Source: Ensifer adhaerens (GTDB lineage Bacteria; Pseudomonadota; Alphaproteobacteria; Rhizobiales; Rhizobiaceae). Taken from it: a stretch of 64,000 bases of DNA. How positions within the stretch are numbered: position 1 is the stretch's first letter; each line of letters opens with the position of its first letter. Under the pieces are notes generated by a model. The model searched no databases. It saw nothing but the letters and a program-made list of their open reading frames with translations, and was not told where the DNA came from. Below are positions 19,126-29,995 of this stretch, piece after piece. The translations under genes and the position numbers were made by a program. The DNA is taken from assembly GCF_002007205.1 (NCBI RefSeq), contig NZ_LAZS01000009.1, forward strand, positions 124,001 through 188,000, read 5' to 3'.

Positions 19126-20238
19126 TTAGCCACCTGCTGCCGTGGCGGCATCGACGGTGATGCCCGGGCGAACCTTGCCGGCGCCCTCGGTGATGACGTT
19201 TTCGCCTTCCTTGAGACCCTTGCTGATGACCGCCTGGCCGCGGGCGTTGCGCGCCACGTCGATACGGCGAAGCTCCACCTTGGAGCTGGCGTCGACCACC
19301 AGGACGAAGGCACCCTGCTGGTCACGCTGAACCGCTTGCTGCGGCACGGCGAGCACGTCCTGCTTGTCGGATTGTTCGAGCATCACCCGCACCAGCGCGC
19401 CGTCGAGCAGGATGCTGTCCGGATTGGGGAACTCGGCGCGCACGGTCACCGTGTCCGTCCCTTGCGAGACGTTGCTGGCGATGAAGTTGATCGTGCCTTT
19501 TTGCTTGTACTCCGTGCCATTCGGAAGGCCGAGCCCGACATTGGCGCCGCCGCTGATCTCGCCCTTCAGCACCCGTTCGCGATAGGTGAGGTAAAGTGCG
19601 GTCGCCACCGGAAACTGGACATAGATCGGGTCGAGCCGGGTCAGCGTCACGAGCGGGCCGCTGTCCGGGCCGACGAGGGCGCCGACATCGGCCGCCGTCA
19701 GACCGACGATACCGTCGAAAGGCGCTGTGATCTTCGTATAGGAGAGGTTGAGGTCGGCGTTGTCCTTGCTGCCCTTCAGCCGGATCAGGTCCCCTTCGGC
19801 TTTCCTGACCTGCGCGTGCGCTTCGTCGACCTTGGCTTGGCTGATCGTCTTGCTGGTGAGGAGCTGCTCGGCGCGGTCGCGCTCGAGGATCGCGAATTCC
19901 TTGGCGGCTTCGGCCGCCTCGATCTGCCCTTCGATCTCCTGCACGGCGGCGCGGTAGGCGCCGTCCTCGACCCGGTAAAGTTCCGTCCCAGCCGTGACCT
20001 TCTGCCCTTCGGTGAAGTTGACCGCTTCGAGGAAACCCGAAACGCGGGCGCGAATGTCGACCTTCTGGATTGCCGTGACCTTGCCCGTCAGATCCACGCT
20101 CTCGCGCAGGTCCATGATGGTGGCCGGGGCCACGACCACGGCCGGCGCCTGCTGCGCAAATGCCGTTTGCGCGGAAAACCCGATCGCGACAAGCAACGCT
20201 GATGATAGTGAAAAGGCCGGAATTCGCGAACGACGCAT
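19126..20238 (-). CDS. RND efflux periplasmic adaptor protein (MexA/AcrA-like)
   Basis: 370 residues. A signal peptide (MRRSRIPAF to about AFA, residue 30) is followed by a lipoyl/barrel-sandwich half-motif, a helical hairpin (about 95-170), the second lipoyl half and beta-barrel and membrane-proximal domains. It bridges the RND pump and an outer-membrane channel. There is no lipobox cysteine, so it is probably soluble or Sec-anchored rather than a lipoprotein. The start was chosen for AGGGGGAA eight bases upstream. It is the first gene of the operon, with no linked regulator gene. Confidence 0.9.
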   Translation of the reverse strand: MRRSRIPAFSLSSALLVAIGFSAQTAFAQQAPAVVVAPATIMDLRESVDLTGKVTAIQKVDIRARVSGFLEAVNFTEGQKVTAGTELYRVEDGAYRAAVQEIEGQIEAAEAAKEFAILERDRAEQLLTSKTISQAKVDEAHAQVRKAEGDLIRLKGSKDNADLNLSYTKITAPFDGIVGLTAADVGALVGPDSGPLVTLTRLDPIYVQFPVATALYLTYRERVLKGEISGGANVGLGLPNGTEYKQKGTINFIASNVSQGTDTVTVRAEFPNPDSILLDGALVRVMLEQSDKQDVLAVPQQAVQRDQQGAFVLVVDASSKVELRRIDVARNARGQAVISKGLKEGENVITEGAGKVRPGITVDAATAAGG

Positions 20239-20301
20239 GCAACGTTCCCCCTGAACGAAACAGCTGGAGATAAGATCAGTCCTTGGCAGTGCATTGAAAT
20301 C

Positions 20302-20313
20302 AGAACATGTTCT
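20302..20313. promoter_or_regulatory. Perfect palindrome, candidate efflux operator
   Basis: AGAACATGTTCT reads the same on both strands and lies 64 bases upstream of the efflux adaptor gene. Multidrug efflux operons are usually repressed from such sites by a TetR- or MarR-type protein; none is encoded nearby, so the regulator would act from elsewhere. Confidence 0.4.
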
Positions 20314-20589
20314 CCGCGCCAAGTCACGCAATCAAAGGTTGATTTAAGCGAGGGCTTGCAAAGATGACGCAAATACCCGCGAGGGGCGCGTTCAGAGAGA
20401 ACTTGTCACAAAAGCAATGATTTGCCGGGCCGCTTCGGCTCAGGGCAGGGGGACGCTTCGGCCTGATTTTGTCGGGTTTCGGTTGAGGGAGCTGCGTGGA
20501 GGCGAACGTTTTACGTGTGCCACATCGTCACAATTGACGGGGCGGGTCTGCAACCTCCGGTGACAGTTTCGCGAAACCGTCGGACAGAC

Positions 20590-20614
20590 GGGCCCCGGCG
20601 CGATGCCGGGACCC
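20590..20614 (-). terminator. Hairpin after katG
   Basis: GGGCCCCGGC (20590-20599) can pair with GCCGGGACCC (20605-20614) with one mismatch and a five-base loop. It lies 30 bases beyond the katG stop. No T-tract follows on the minus strand, so it is a weak intrinsic terminator or a processing stop. Confidence 0.4.
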
Positions 20615-20643
20615 GAGGTCGGTATGGTTGCCGGACCGAGCCG

Positions 20644-23288
<2,645 letters not shown>

Positions 23289-25544
23289 GTGGCTGAGACA
23301 GAAATTGGGGCCGGCAAAGGCCGTCGCAAAGCGCTTTGGGCTGCAGTCGCGGTTATCGCGATCGCGGCCGCCGGTGTGGTCGGCGGCAAGTTCATGCTTG
23401 AAAAGGCGGTCGGAACCTTCATCGCCGAACGCGGTGGCAAGGCCGGCTCGGTCGAAGCGGATTTCTTCGGGCGCATTCATCTGCGTGACGTCACGTTGCC
23501 CTTCGCCGACGGCGTCAGCGCGCGCATCGCGGCAATCGACGGGCGTCCGAAGATCTTCTCGCTAAGCGGCAAGCTCGATGTGAAGGGCCTTGAACTCGAC
23601 CTCAAGGCGGCCAAGCTATCCGTGCCCGAGGCGACACTGGAAGATCCCGACTTCTTGGCAGCCGGCCTGACGGCAAAGGGCGAAAAGGCTGATTTGCTGA
23701 AGCGCATCGAGCGCTTCGCGGCAAAGCAGGTCGCCGCGCCGGAAGTCGCCGTCGTCCAGAACGTTGCCGGTTCCGAGCAGAAGACGGTCTACAAGGATGT
23801 TCGGCTCGATGAGATCGCCGGCGGCCGCGTCGCGCGCTATTCGGCGAGCGCTGCCACCTTTGCCTTTACCATGGACGTTCCGGACGGCGAAGGCGCGACG
23901 AAGCGGGAAAAGATGGACGGCACCATGGGCGCCGTCACCGGTGAGGGCTTCGATGTGGCCTACATGGCCCGGATCTACACGCAAAAGGCCGGTCCTGAAG
24001 ACAAGGAGCCGAAGCTGCTCTATGGCCCGATCTCGGTGAAGAACCTCGCCTTCTCCGACAGCAAGTCGCGCTTCGGCTACGACGAGGTGCGCAGCAGCGG
24101 CCTCAGCGTCCGCATGCCGACCGAACCGCTGGTCGAAACGCTCGAGCAACTCCAGGCTGTCACCGACCCGGAAGCCCTGCCGCCGGCGGAACGCCAGGCA
24201 TTCTTCAAGCGCATCCTTTCGCTTGTCGACATGCTGGCAAAGGGCGACATGGAACTGCTCGGCCTGAAGATGGAAGTGCCGGAGCAGGACAGTGCTGAGG
24301 GCAAGCTTGTGAAGCTCGCCGTCGACAAGATGGCGTTCCAGCTCAACGGCCGCAGCTTCGACGGCACGATGAACGGTGTCACCGCGGGCGAGGGGACCGA
24401 CTACTTCAAGTTTGCCGAAGCCAGCATCAAGGGTTTCTCCTGGGCTCCGACCATGGAGGCGCTGACGAAGCTCGCGGGCCTGAAGGAGGAAGAATTCGAG
24501 ACCTTCCCCTACACCACGCTGATGCCGGAATTCGGCACGATCCGCATCGCCGGGCTCGACGTGGACATGCCCGGCACCGACCCGGCGGCCGTGACGGACA
24601 GCGAAGCCGTCGAGGACGACCAGAGCGCGACCGAAACCGAAGCCGATCCGTCGGTCAGCGCCGAACAGGCGCCGGAAGCCGAGCAGGTGCCGGATGACGC
24701 GACGGACGGCGAAGCTGCCAGCGACGCGGAAGTTCCCGGCGATGCGGCAGTTCCTGGCGATGTGGCGGAAGACCCGATGGCCGAGACACCTGCCGATGAG
24801 GCCGCGGTGCCAGCAGAAGAGGCTACGGTGCCTGCCGATGAGGCCGCGGTGCCTTCCGTTCCGGAACGCGTTCGCTTCACGCTCGACACCTATGAAATCG
24901 CGCTGACCAAGCCGCGCAACGGTATCCCGACGGACGTCCGCGTCAGCTACCGCGACCTCAGCGTTCCGATCCCTGCGGACACGCAGGAAGAGGGCTTCAA
25001 GACGCTGCGCAAGATCGGTCTCGACAAGCTGGTCTTCTCGTCCAACGTCGAACTGTCGTGGGATGAGCCCAACGAGAACCTCGTCATCAAGGACATCTCG
25101 CTCGATGGCAAGGACATGGGCAGCTTCTCCTTCGCAGGCCTGATGGGCGGCGTCTCGAAGGACTTCTTCTCCGGCGATCTCAACGCTGCGCAGATCGGGC
25201 TCTTCGGCCTGACCGCGCGGGAGGCGAAACTCACGCTGGAAGACAAGGGTATCGTTGCCAAGGGCATCAAGCTCTACGCTGAAGAGAACCACATGACCGA
25301 GGAAAGCGTGCGCGGCCTGCTGGTGCTGATGACGAGCGCCGGCGTCCAGCATTTTGCCGCCACGCAGCCGAAACTGCAGGACGTGGCAACGGCGTTTACC
25401 CAGTTCATCAGCAAGCCCGGCACCTTCACGCTGACGGTCAAGGCCAAGGAGCCGGCCGGCCTCGGAGCCCTCGAATTGATGGGGGCGGCGGAGAACCCGG
25501 CGCTTCTGCTCGACAAGGTCGACCTCGAAGCCACAGCGCAGTAA
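23289..25544 (+). CDS. Large membrane-anchored envelope protein of unknown function
   Basis: 751 residues, GTG start with AAGGA eight bases upstream. One N-terminal membrane segment (LWAAVAVIAIAAAGVVGG, about 15-32) is followed by a long region of beta-rich segments (GKLDVKGLELDLKAAKLSVPE and similar) that recalls AsmA/DUF748-type periplasmic proteins, though I do not recognise the family firmly. Residues about 435-527 are a low-complexity, strongly acidic Ala/Glu/Asp/Pro linker encoded partly by near-exact repeats. A second folded part follows to the C-terminus. It stands alone, with a strong hairpin terminator behind it. An envelope-facing structural or lipid-related role is only a guess. 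Confidence 0.6.
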   Translation: MAETEIGAGKGRRKALWAAVAVIAIAAAGVVGGKFMLEKAVGTFIAERGGKAGSVEADFFGRIHLRDVTLPFADGVSARIAAIDGRPKIFSLSGKLDVKGLELDLKAAKLSVPEATLEDPDFLAAGLTAKGEKADLLKRIERFAAKQVAAPEVAVVQNVAGSEQKTVYKDVRLDEIAGGRVARYSASAATFAFTMDVPDGEGATKREKMDGTMGAVTGEGFDVAYMARIYTQKAGPEDKEPKLLYGPISVKNLAFSDSKSRFGYDEVRSSGLSVRMPTEPLVETLEQLQAVTDPEALPPAERQAFFKRILSLVDMLAKGDMELLGLKMEVPEQDSAEGKLVKLAVDKMAFQLNGRSFDGTMNGVTAGEGTDYFKFAEASIKGFSWAPTMEALTKLAGLKEEEFETFPYTTLMPEFGTIRIAGLDVDMPGTDPAAVTDSEAVEDDQSATETEADPSVSAEQAPEAEQVPDDATDGEAASDAEVPGDAAVPGDVAEDPMAETPADEAAVPAEEATVPADEAAVPSVPERVRFTLDTYEIALTKPRNGIPTDVRVSYRDLSVPIPADTQEEGFKTLRKIGLDKLVFSSNVELSWDEPNENLVIKDISLDGKDMGSFSFAGLMGGVSKDFFSGDLNAAQIGLFGLTAREAKLTLEDKGIVAKGIKLYAEENHMTEESVRGLLVLMTSAGVQHFAATQPKLQDVATAFTQFISKPGTFTLTVKAKEPAGLGALELMGAAENPALLLDKVDLEATAQ
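24791..24853 (+). repeat. Direct repeat in the acidic linker
   Basis: A 21-base unit (beginning TGCCGATGAGG and ending GCGGTGCC) occurs at 24791-24811 and again at 24833-24853, with a diverged copy between. Each encodes PADEAAVP-type octads or heptads. The period is 42 bases. Expansion or contraction by slippage is likely between strains. Confidence 0.85.
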
Positions 25545-25553
25545 AAACCTATC

Positions 25554-25580
25554 GCGGGCCGCGTCAACGACGCGGCCCGC
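25554..25580 (+). terminator. Strong hairpin terminator
   Basis: A perfect 12-base stem (GCGGGCCGCGTC with GACGCGGCCCGC) with a three-base loop, ten bases after the stop of the 751-residue protein, followed by AGCGTTTC. The T-tract is short but the stem is very stable. Confidence 0.7.
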
Positions 25581-25800
25581 AGCGTTTCAGGCTTCACCAC
25601 GCCGACATGGGTTCGCACCGAAGCGGTCGTTTCGGGCTAAATGTGAGCAGAAGGTACAAGAAATCGACCGCCGCTGCCGACATGTTTCCTCTCGATGATT
25701 GGCAGTCTGCGCAGGTACACGGGGCGGCTATCGCCCGCGTGCCGAAGCGGTCTGCCGGAAACAACGTGCTCCATCGCCCGGAGGCGAGGGTGGATAGACA

Positions 25801-26691
25801 ATGACAGAGCCAAACGGTGTTGGAGCATGTTTTGGCGAGCCGAACGCTCCGTTTCTCGTCGCGCGCCCGGTCCGCGACGCCCGCTTCTCGGTAACGCGGC
25901 TGCAGTGCCGGTTGAACGGGGCGCCAGGTCGCCTTGTGTCCTTGCCCGCCGACGATGCCTATTTTCTGATGTTTTATTTCGACGACGCTGCCCATTGCGA
26001 CGTGTTGCCCGACGGCGGCGGCGGTCAAGTGCGGCGCTACAGGCAGGGGTCGATCTGCCTTGTCGACCTGGCGCAAGGTGCCAGCGTCCGGCTCGTCAGC
26101 GATCTCGACTCGCTTGGCTTTCGTCTGCCGCGGGCGCTGTTTCGCGAAGTGGCCGGGTATTCGAACGCCCCGACGTTGACCAGCCTGCGCTGCCGCCGTG
26201 GTGAAATCGACGACGTGATGCTGAACCTTGCCCAGGCTCTGCTGCCGCTCTTTGCAGGAGACGGCCGTGGCGCCGATCCGGTCCTGGGTCATATCGCCGT
26301 CGCCATCTGCGCGCATCTCCTGCATGCCTACCCGGACCGGGCGACAGCCTCGGGCGAAAGCGCTCTGTCCGTGTGGCAGGAGAAGGCCGCGAAGGACTTC
26401 ATGATTGATCATTGGAACGAGGATTTCCCGTCCGCCGCTGCGGCGGCGGCCGCCGGCGTGCCGGAGGACGGTTTCATTACGGGATTCCAGGCGGTCGCCG
26501 GCAGGACGCCGCAACAATGGCTGATGCGATATCGGATCAGCCGCGCCAAGCGCTATCTGATCGAGGGCGATGGAACGCCCGCGAATATCGCGCGCCGATG
26601 CGGCTTTGCCGACGAGGAGCGCTTCGCGGAAGCGTTTCGCGCGGTAACGGGCGTCTCCCCTTCCGTTTGGCGTGCGCGTTGGCTGCAATGA
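25801..26691 (+). CDS. AraC-family regulator, first of three tandem paralogues
   Basis: 296 residues. The N-terminal part (about 1-185) is a divergent ligand or dimer domain shared with the next two genes, and the C-terminal 100 residues form the AraC/XylS double helix-turn-helix ending NIARRCGFADEERFAEAFRAVTGVSPSVWR. The first HTH is degenerate, with an alanine run (SAAAAAAAGV) where a helix normally is. It precedes two paralogues of nearly the same length, so local duplication is likely. Its target is probably the XapX-DoxX-MFS-hydrolase genes downstream, by position only. Confidence 0.8.
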   Translation: MTEPNGVGACFGEPNAPFLVARPVRDARFSVTRLQCRLNGAPGRLVSLPADDAYFLMFYFDDAAHCDVLPDGGGGQVRRYRQGSICLVDLAQGASVRLVSDLDSLGFRLPRALFREVAGYSNAPTLTSLRCRRGEIDDVMLNLAQALLPLFAGDGRGADPVLGHIAVAICAHLLHAYPDRATASGESALSVWQEKAAKDFMIDHWNEDFPSAAAAAAAGVPEDGFITGFQAVAGRTPQQWLMRYRISRAKRYLIEGDGTPANIARRCGFADEERFAEAFRAVTGVSPSVWRARWLQ

Positions 26692-26811
26692 CGAACGCCC
26701 ATCTGACCCTTGACGCAGCGTCAACGAATTGCCGCTGTTTCACGACGGCTCGCCATTGTAGGATCCGCGGCACTGTTCCAACCGGTGCAGGAAAGCGGGA
26801 GATGGCGACCG

Positions 26812-27720
26812 ATGGCCTTGCTTGACGGATTGAACACAGGCGATCGTGCGCCAAGTCCCACGGTCAGGTCGATCAGCGCCGGCGACATAACGGTCACAAG
26901 GACTTTTTCCGATCGGTTCGACCTGGAGGTCGCGCCGGAGATGCCGGTCTCGGACGCCTTCAACGTCATCGTCGAGATGCGTGACTTCGAGGCGCATCGG
27001 CTGTGGCGCCGTGGCGAACTCGTCTTCGAGGGCGGAGACGCGAAGGCCTCGATCGCGATCACGGATCTGCGCGACCAATGGCGATGCCACCATCTCTCTC
27101 CTTTCGACAATGTCCGCTTTGAGATCCCCTTCACCTCGATGCGCGCTTTTGCCGAGGGAACGGGCCGGGGCGAATACGTGTCGCTGTCGCCGGTCAGGGG
27201 GCGAGCCGATCCCGTCATGTTCGGCCTTGCCCAGGCGTTGCTGCCCTCGCTCGACGAGCCCGAGCACGCCAACCGGCTTTTCATCGAGCAGATCAATCTG
27301 GCCGCGCTTGCCCATCTCAGCCAGACCTATGGCGGGCTGCATTTTCCCACCGACAAGAAGGGCACACTCGCACCCTGGCAGGAAAAGCTGGCGACCGAGT
27401 TTCTGGTCGCGTCCTTCAACGTGCCCTTCTCCATCGGCGACCTGGCCGCCCGATGCCAGCTCTCGCGCAGCTATTTCAACAAGGCGTTCAAGGAGAGCTT
27501 CGGGTGCACACCCTCGAAGTGGTTGACCGAGTATCGCGTCGCTCGCGTCAAGGAGTGCCTGTCGCAGGACGTCTCCCTCGCCGAAATCGCGATCAGTTGC
27601 GGCTTTGCCGACCAGAGCCACATGACCAGGGTTTTCACCAGCCACACGGGCGAGACGCCCGCGCGCTTCAGGCGGAGAAACCGGTCCTCCGGCATTGCCG
27701 TCGATCGCTCGGCACAATAG
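26812..27720 (+). CDS. AraC-family regulator, second tandem paralogue
   Basis: 302 residues with an intact C-terminal AraC domain: first HTH IGDLAARCQLSRSYFNKAFK, second SLAEIAISCGFADQSHMTRVF. The N-terminal domain shares blocks with its neighbours (FGLAQALLPSL, APWQEKLATEFL). The ATG was chosen over an upstream TTG because GGGAG lies upstream and it gives the same length as the paralogues. It lies 120 bases after the first AraC gene on the same strand. The inducer is unknown. Confidence 0.8.
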   Translation: MALLDGLNTGDRAPSPTVRSISAGDITVTRTFSDRFDLEVAPEMPVSDAFNVIVEMRDFEAHRLWRRGELVFEGGDAKASIAITDLRDQWRCHHLSPFDNVRFEIPFTSMRAFAEGTGRGEYVSLSPVRGRADPVMFGLAQALLPSLDEPEHANRLFIEQINLAALAHLSQTYGGLHFPTDKKGTLAPWQEKLATEFLVASFNVPFSIGDLAARCQLSRSYFNKAFKESFGCTPSKWLTEYRVARVKECLSQDVSLAEIAISCGFADQSHMTRVFTSHTGETPARFRRRNRSSGIAVDRSAQ

Positions 27721-27956
27721 CGGGTAAAGAGGGCGCGCCCTCGCGCAGATTGTTCAAAACACATGAACAACGTGCAAGAATGATGCGGCGGCCCGGGCGA
27801 TGATGAAGCTGCTCGCAGCGGACCATCCGGCGAGCCTTAGAATGAACGGCGCCGAGGCTTCCCATGCGCACCGCGTTCGCTCGTCTCTTTCGGCGCGCGG
27901 CTTCGATGGTGGCATCGGGGTTGGGAGGTCGGTTCGGACAAGGAGCGAAGACGAAA

Positions 27957-28862
27957 ATGGATGCCTCCGCTGCCTCGGTTGGACCGCAGCCACGCGATAG
28001 TCTCGGATGCTCGCTCGATCGTCTCGACGACGACCGGATGATCGAAGGCCGCGACATGGTCTTCTATCGCAAGCGATCGGCCCTTGGACCGCCCGACAGG
28101 GTCGCCACGCCCGCCAATGGGCGCGGATATCTGATCGGACTATCGCTCGCCGCAGGCCACAAGCGCCGCGTCCATGGCGCGCATCATTCGACCGTCCAGG
28201 AATATGCATCCAATTCCATCTATGTCAGGAATTTCGCCGACGACTACAAAGCGGACTTGAGCGGATCCTTTGACTTCGCCTTGCTCGAGATCGGCCGCGG
28301 CGGGCTCGACCGCATTGCCGATGCTGCAAATGTCGCAGGCGTCAGCGAATTGCGCGCGCTTGCCGGTCCTGCCGACCCGGTTCTCGGTGGCTTGCTGTGC
28401 GCCCTGTTTGCGAGCGTCGACGGTCGCACGGACCGCAGTGCGCTCTTCGTCGACCAGCTCTCGGTGGCGATCGGCGTGCATGTGGTTCGCCAGTACGGCA
28501 ACGGTCGCGGCGATGCGGCTTCCGGCGGCAGGCGACTGTCGCAGCGCTGCCAGGCAAAGATCCGCGATCTCGTGCGCGATCGCCTAGACGGCGAGTTGAC
28601 CGTCGAGGAACTGGCCGCGACCTGCAATCTGTCGCAGGCGACGTTCCTCAGGGCGTTCCGGGAGACGCTTGGGAGCACGCCCTATCGCTGGCTTTTGAAC
28701 CAGAGGATCGAGAAGGCCAAGGATCTGTTGCAGTTCACCCAGACGCCGCTCAGCGAAATCGCCACGGCCTGTGGCTTTTCGGACCAGAGCCATTTTACCC
28801 GCGCCTTCGTGCAGGCGGCGGGGGCAACGCCCCGCCTGTGGCGCCGCAGCCGACAAGCCTAG
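27957..28862 (+). CDS. AraC-family regulator, third tandem paralogue
   Basis: 301 residues from the ATG preceded by AGGAG (27941-27945); an ATG 31 codons upstream gives an Arg/Ala-rich extension and has no site. The C-terminal AraC domain is intact (TVEELAATCNLSQATFLRAFR, PLSEIATACGFSDQSHFTRAF). The N-terminal domain carries the same spaced blocks as the other two. It is the last of the three and closest to the XapX-DoxX-MFS-hydrolase cluster, 244 bases away, so it is the best candidate for controlling it. Confidence 0.8.
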   Translation: MDASAASVGPQPRDSLGCSLDRLDDDRMIEGRDMVFYRKRSALGPPDRVATPANGRGYLIGLSLAAGHKRRVHGAHHSTVQEYASNSIYVRNFADDYKADLSGSFDFALLEIGRGGLDRIADAANVAGVSELRALAGPADPVLGGLLCALFASVDGRTDRSALFVDQLSVAIGVHVVRQYGNGRGDAASGGRRLSQRCQAKIRDLVRDRLDGELTVEELAATCNLSQATFLRAFRETLGSTPYRWLLNQRIEKAKDLLQFTQTPLSEIATACGFSDQSHFTRAFVQAAGATPRLWRRSRQA

Positions 28863-29106
28863 GCCTACCAGTCGGTATAGTTGTGCGGCCAAGCGGCTCG
28901 GATCAGATTGTCGGTCTCCGGCATGGCGAGCGAAATTTTCAAAAATCCACCTTTGGCGACAAGAACCGGTCGCCGGTCGGCGGCATAGTTGAAGCCCTCC
29001 AGACGGAGTTCGATTTCAACAGCAAGAGGTCACGACATCTGGATTTTACGCTCCGGCCGCGTTGAAACGGCGCGGAGCGACCTTGTCATCCGCAAAGGAG
29101 TTGGCG

Positions 29107-29394
29107 GTGAAGATGTATCTTCTTTCGCTGGGCGCCGGTCTGCTCGTCGGGGTCATCTATTCTCTCTTGAACGTGCGCTCGCCAGCGCCGCCGGTGATTG
29201 CGCTCGTGGGGCTGCTCGGCATTCTGATCGGCGAGCAGTCGGTGCCGCTGCTCAAGCGCATCTTCGCGGGCGAGCCGATCAATGTCAGCTGGTTTAATCG
29301 CCAGTGCATGCCGCATGTGTTCGGACATCTGCCGGGCGCTCAGACAACGACCGGCAAGGCGATCGACGAGACTGCTCGGGATGAAAGGGCCTGA
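29107..29394 (+). CDS. XapX-domain small membrane protein
   Basis: 95 residues. The first 60 are the XapX domain: a membrane segment (LLSLGAGLLVGVIYSLLNV), the motif RSPAPP, and a second segment (VIALVGLLGILIGEQ), followed by a short cytoplasmic tail. The family has no known function but often sits with oxidoreductases or regulators. GTG was taken as the start because AAAGGAG lies six bases upstream; an ATG two codons later is possible. It begins a plus-strand cluster behind the AraC genes. Confidence 0.75.
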   Translation: MKMYLLSLGAGLLVGVIYSLLNVRSPAPPVIALVGLLGILIGEQSVPLLKRIFAGEPINVSWFNRQCMPHVFGHLPGAQTTTGKAIDETARDERA

Positions 29395-29539
29395 CGATGC
29401 CGACACTTGATCGCGCTGGTCCGGCAGCCACCGCGAGACGGCGATCACTCCGTCGCCTGGCCGAAAGACCGACGAGGGCGGCTCTGCCGCCCGTTTGTTG
29501 AAGGCCGCCTGACAAGGAAACAAATCAAGGATACAAAGA

Positions 29540-29995
29540 TTGAGCCTCTCCTCCCTCGAAAACCGTATCGTCGCTCGCTTCCGGCCGGGCCCTTCTGGTA
29601 ACCGCGTCATGTTTCTGGGGCTGCTGGCGCTCTGCTCCGCCTACATACAGGGACCGTTGACCAAGATATTCGACTTCCCGGGTGCGCTGGCCGAGATGGA
29701 CCACTTCGGTCTGCATCCGGCGCCGCTCTTTGCTGTCGGGGTCATCGTTTTCGAGCTTGCGATGTCCGCGCTCATTCTCTCAGGGGTCTATCGCTGGGCG
29801 GCGGCAGGCGCGCTTGCCGCCTTCACGTTTGCGGCCACCTTTCTCGCGTTCCGCTTCTGGGAGCTGCCGCCCGGCATGGAGCGTGCGATGACGACCAACG
29901 GCTTCTTCGAACATATCGGTCTAGCCGGCGCATTCGTGCTCGTTGCGTTGTATGATCTGCGCGAACGCGTATCCGCGGGGAGGGCCGGCCAGTGA
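29540..29995 (+). CDS. DoxX-family membrane protein
   Basis: 151 residues with about four membrane segments, the first around MFLGLLALCSAYIQGPLTKIFDF, which carries the DoxX-type start. The TTG start has AAGGA eight bases upstream; the first ATG (29609) would remove the N-terminal 23 residues. DoxX proteins are small quinone- or redox-linked membrane proteins of poorly known function. The stop overlaps the GTG of the MFS gene by four bases, so the two are translated together. Confidence 0.75.
   Translation: MSLSSLENRIVARFRPGPSGNRVMFLGLLALCSAYIQGPLTKIFDFPGALAEMDHFGLHPAPLFAVGVIVFELAMSALILSGVYRWAAAGALAAFTFAATFLAFRFWELPPGMERAMTTNGFFEHIGLAGAFVLVALYDLRERVSAGRAGQ

Larger units (their letters stand above)
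20239..20643. promoter_or_regulatory. Upstream region of the RND operon
   Basis: A 405-base region without a convincing gene. It holds the perfect 12-base palindrome AGAACATGTTCT at 20302-20313, 64 bases before the adaptor start, a good position for an operator. It also holds a GC-rich hairpin at 20590-20614 behind katG. No -35/-10 pair is clear. Confidence 0.45.
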
